Origin: Caldilineaceae bacterium
GTDB lineage: Bacteria; Chloroflexota; Anaerolineae; Caldilineales; Caldilineaceae
Assembly: GCA_022823185.1 (NCBI GenBank)
Contig: JAJDXQ010000041.1
Span: 1-53,065, forward strand
Direction of reading: 5' to 3'
DNA: 53,065 bases
This document shows positions 49,448 through 53,065 of the stretch, piece after piece (the first letter of the stretch is position 1; each line of letters begins with the position of its first letter). The notes under the pieces are model-generated. The model had not been told where the DNA came from. It was given only the letters and a program-made list of their open reading frames with translations, and ran no database searches. Made by a program: the position numbers and the translations under genes.

Positions 49448-49762
49448 GCAGGCGGTGGCGCGCTGCCTTCGGGGTGGTCCTTTCGCTGGGGACGGATGGG
49501 AGGGGCGCGGGGGGCCTGTGTGGGCGGTGGGCGGCTTCTCGAATCCGGGGGTTGGGCGAGGTTTTGCCGGGTCGATGGGCGTACGCCGTCGCGCTGGAGG
49601 GCAACCGAATGGGCAGCCCAAAGGGGAACTCGTACGAGCGTTTTACGATCGTTTACGAGAGATGCACGAGAGATTGGGAGTAGGAGTTTTCTGGGATAAG
49701 CGGAATCGGGAGGCGGCTGGACGCGTGGAGCGTTGCTGTCCCGGATGGCGGGTCTGGGCGGT

Positions 49763-50677
49763 CTATCGGAGCGGCGCATGATGGCGGGCGACGATGTTTT
49801 GCCCTTCCCGAGCGAGAGCGAAGTCGACAAATTCCTGAACGGCCGGCGTTCCGCCCTCGGGAATGAGCAGATACAGTGCCCGCGCCAGCGGATAGTGGGC
49901 ATCCTGCAGGTCAGCGCCAAAGGGAAGCCGGCCTTCAAGCGCGATCGCCTTGACCGTTGCCCCGGCGGAAGCGGTGTTGGGTGTGTCCTGATTGTTTTGC
50001 GCGGGGGGCGCCTGGTTCTGCGGCAGATAGGCAGAGGTGACGTAGCCGATTGCGTTGCGATGGGCGGCCACATACTCCACGACGGCGTTGCTTGTCGACA
50101 TGACGACCGCTATCCGAGCGACCTCAGTCCGGCTCATGACGCGTTCCTCGAACAGTTGGCGCGTGGCGCTGCCATCTTCCCGACTGACGAGCACCACATC
50201 TTTGGCAGGGCCGCCGGTATCCTGCCAGTTCAAGGCGCGGCCTTCGAAGAGGTTTCGGACCTGCGCCAGTGACAGGGCATCCACCGGGTTGTCGCTGTGG
50301 ACGACGAGCGCGATGCCATCGAGGCCAATGGGTACACGGACAAGGCCGGCGGGCAATTCGGCGTCCGTATAGGCTGCGGTGCTGGCGGCGATGTCCGCCC
50401 GGCCGGAGGCAAGCCGCAGTTCTCCCTGCTGGCTGCCGCCGCCGAGGAGGGTGAACTGGACATGGGGATTGCGCGCGCGATAGGCGGCGGTCAGATCGGT
50501 CAGCAGGGGCCGCATTTCGGTTGAACCGGCTATGGTCAAGGTGACCGGTTCGGGGGTGGGGGGCGCGGCGGCTTCCTGCGGCAGCGCGCAACCGGCGAGG
50601 AGACAGGCCGCGAGGATGAGCTGTGGGAACAGCGAGGGGAGGCGGCGTGGGAAGAGAAGCTGCGGGAGATTGTTCAT
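49763..50677 (-). CDS. Phosphate-type (PstS-like) substrate-binding lipoprotein
   Basis: 304 residues. The signal LILAACLLAGC gives a lipobox cysteine near 30. The mature part starts VTLTIAGSTEMRPLLTDLTAAYRARNPHVQFTLLGGGSQQGELRLASGRADIAASTAAYTDAEL, in which GST and GGGS...G..l..G.aDi are the PstS-family anion-binding loops. VVHSDNPVDALSLAQVRNLFEGRALNWQDTGG, REDGSATRQLFEERVM and AIGYVTSAYL follow. This cluster includes phosphate binders and tungstate or sensory relatives; no pstCAB genes are nearby. Its ATG overlaps the uppP stop by four bases, so it is translated with the undecaprenyl-diphosphatase gene. Confidence 0.88.
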   Translation of the reverse strand: MNNLPQLLFPRRLPSLFPQLILAACLLAGCALPQEAAAPPTPEPVTLTIAGSTEMRPLLTDLTAAYRARNPHVQFTLLGGGSQQGELRLASGRADIAASTAAYTDAELPAGLVRVPIGLDGIALVVHSDNPVDALSLAQVRNLFEGRALNWQDTGGPAKDVVLVSREDGSATRQLFEERVMSRTEVARIAVVMSTSNAVVEYVAAHRNAIGYVTSAYLPQNQAPPAQNNQDTPNTASAGATVKAIALEGRLPFGADLQDAHYPLARALYLLIPEGGTPAVQEFVDFALAREGQNIVARHHAPLR

Positions 50678-51531
50678 GGGAGGCGCAGGGCATGGAGTGT
50701 GAGGACCGCGAGACTGACGATCAGACAGTATGCGGAAAAGAGATAGAGGCTGTTGCGGCGCACGTAGGCCAGGAGAAACCGGATGGAAACATAGCCGCAG
50801 AGGGCGCTGGTGATGAAACCGACGATGAGGGCGGGCATTTCGGCCGCCACGGCCGCGGGCTCGGTGGCGAGCATCTCACTGAATTGCAGCAGACCGGCTC
50901 CGAGGAAGGCCGGGGCTCCCAGGAGGAAGCTGTAGCGGGCGGCCGCCTCGCGGCGCAGGCCCTGGGCGAGGGCGGCGGCAATTGTCGCGCCGCTGCGGCT
51001 GATGCCCGGCGCGAGCGCGGCGGCCTGCGCCAGACCGATGAGGAAGGACTGGCGCAGCGACATGCGCGAAAGGGGGGCGCGTGTTCTGACATTGCGGGTC
51101 ATCCACTCGCTGCCGGCCAGGAGGAGGGCCGTAACGGCCAGAAAGAAGGCGGCGGCGGGCGGCGTATGGTAGAGCTGTTCGAGCGGGTCTTTCAACAGGA
51201 GACCGGTGATGGCGGCAGGGACTGAGCCCAGGAGGATAAACCAGCCAAGACGGGCGTTCAGATCGGCCAGCAGGGCGGAGGGCGCCCCGGTTTTGCGCGC
51301 GACATTGAGGCTGCGAATGGCGGCCAGGATGATGGCGGCGAAATCACGCCCGAAGACGGCCAGAATCGATAGAAGCGTACCCAGATGAACGACAGTGTCG
51401 AAGAGAAGGGACGGAGACTGCCAGCCGAACAGCCAGGGGACGATGACCAGGTGGCCGCTGCTGCTGATGGGGAGGAATTCGCTGGCGCCCTGCACCAGGC
51501 CCAGGACAAACGCCTTGAAAAGGTCAAACAT
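50674..51531 (-). CDS. uppP: Undecaprenyl-diphosphatase (BacA type)
   Basis: Recycles the lipid carrier for peptidoglycan and surface glycans by hydrolysing undecaprenyl diphosphate. 285 residues, about seven to eight membrane helices. Motif 1 is VQGASEFLPISSSGHLVIV near the N-terminus, with the catalytic E and SSSGH; motif 2 is PGISRSGATIAAAL. ALVLGLVQG and IGLAQAAALAPGISRSG match the family. The length is normal. It lies 90 bases after tgt and overlaps the PstS-like gene. Its product phosphate could, speculatively, relate to that neighbour. Confidence 0.95.
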   Translation of the reverse strand: MFDLFKAFVLGLVQGASEFLPISSSGHLVIVPWLFGWQSPSLLFDTVVHLGTLLSILAVFGRDFAAIILAAIRSLNVARKTGAPSALLADLNARLGWFILLGSVPAAITGLLLKDPLEQLYHTPPAAAFFLAVTALLLAGSEWMTRNVRTRAPLSRMSLRQSFLIGLAQAAALAPGISRSGATIAAALAQGLRREAAARYSFLLGAPAFLGAGLLQFSEMLATEPAAVAAEMPALIVGFITSALCGYVSIRFLLAYVRRNSLYLFSAYCLIVSLAVLTLHALRLP

Positions 51532-51621
51532 AGGATCGCAGCGCTTCAGTTGCGCGCGCCGGCGCGGGGGAGGAGGGGGGCTGCATTCTCTTCAAGCTCG
51601 TTCCAGATGTGTGCCGGCCTG

Positions 51622-52791
<1,170 letters not shown>

Positions 52792-52925
52792 GTCAGCCTC
52801 AAGGTTGCCCGCGTGCGGCTCGGCGCGCGGGACACAATTCGTCGCGGCCGCCGCCACATTTTGTCCTTTACATGGGGACGGTGGGAGGGGCGGCCAGATT
52901 GACTGGCAGCAGAAAAGCAGAAAAA

Positions 52926-52954
52926 ACGGTATCGCATTCCTCCGGCTTTGTCAA
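52926..52954 (-). promoter_or_regulatory. Candidate promoter of tgt-uppP-pstS-like operon
   Basis: The minus strand has a perfect TTGACA (52954-52949) but a poor -10, TACCGT (52931-52926), at 17 bases. The position, about 135 bases upstream of GTG 52791, is reasonable. Confidence 0.3.
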
Positions 52955-53020
52955 TGCAGTTGGTTTGGCTTGGCAGTGCAATCGCATCTTATTGGGAGAG
53001 AATTTTCAGCGGGGGGACGG

Positions 53021-53065
53021 GGATTTTGTCTGAACGGGGATTTGGGACACGGATTTTGTCTGAAC
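53021..53065 (+). repeat. Direct repeat running off the right edge
   Basis: GGATTTTGTCTGAAC occurs perfectly at 53021-53035 and 53051-53065, with period 30, separated by GGGGATTTGGGACAC. The array may continue beyond the window. It resembles intergenic GGATT/TCTGAAC-type repeats and is related in style to the tract at 49386-49447. Confidence 0.55.

Larger units (their letters stand above)
49118..49762. other. Intergenic region upstream of nusA with promoter and short repeats
   Basis: 645 bases. A promoter (49349-49377) would give nusA an untranslated leader of about 225 bases. A GGATT-phased repeat lies at 49386-49447. An open plus-strand frame (49395-49781) overlaps the repeats and shows no domain, so it is not called. 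No rimP was found. Confidence 0.5.

Noticed and set aside
49395..49781. 128-residue plus-strand frame upstream of nusA
   Set aside because: It starts inside the GGATT repeat tract, has a Gly/Trp/Arg-biased composition and runs into the antisense of the PstS-like gene.
53021..53065. Right-edge repeat considered as a CRISPR array
   Set aside because: Only two 15-base copies are visible, with a 15-base related spacer and no cas genes in the window.

Overview
The window is a GC-rich bacterial chromosome segment, probably from the phylum Chloroflexota (Anaerolineae/Caldilineae-like). This assignment is an inference from gene content and style: exported proteins with long Thr/Pro linkers, a DUF3179 lipoprotein, an eukaryotic-type UDP-glucose pyrophosphorylase, a bactofilin, HrcA/CIRCE heat-shock control and FemAB-type enzymes. 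No rRNA is present to confirm it. The only RNA gene found is tRNA-Asn(GUU). The housekeeping sigma factor encoded here has normal promoter-reading regions, and several intergenic gaps carry near-consensus TTGACA-N17/18-TATAAT promoters.

Layout. 1-239: end of an ISAs1-family insertion sequence with the transposase N-terminus running off the edge. 253-1995: a two-gene restriction-modification unit (D12-class adenine methylase overlapping an HNH endonuclease). 2446-8516: bactofilin (minus), SCP2-like protein, dnaG-rpoD, tRNA-Asn and a VOC protein. 8836-14919: a 54-residue membrane protein with its own promoter, a DUF3179 lipoprotein, then a minus-strand trio of Thr/Pro-rich membrane-anchored proteins of unknown function. 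15206-24217: gamma-glutamyltransferase-like enzyme, UGP2-type pyrophosphorylase, a double-headed FemAB protein, modAB and glutamate formimidoyltransferase. 24614-29732: three genes for surface glycan assembly (GT-C enzyme, GT2, polyprenyl glycosylphosphotransferase). 29748-37107: CIRCE-controlled hrcA-grpE, a GNAT protein, a YvlD-like membrane protein and sbcDC.

From 37141 to the right edge every gene lies on the minus strand. In transcription order these are tgt-uppP-pstS-like, then the translation/transcription-factor run nusA-ylxR-infB-rbfA-nrnA-truB-ribF, then a lipoprotein fusing an SH3-like segment, a c-type heme site and a PQQ-type sugar dehydrogenase, and a GT1-type glycosyltransferase.

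The most unusual items are the methylase/zinc-HNH pair beside the IS, the cytochrome-dehydrogenase fusion, the tandem FemAB protein, the three-gene Thr/Pro-rich module, the small promoter-driven membrane protein, and several non-coding structures: two potential G-quadruplexes, a roughly 10-nt GGATT-phased repeat, and inverted half-sites in the long ylxR-infB gap. No CRISPR array, rRNA or recognisable riboswitch was seen. Most of the window is ordinary core genome.
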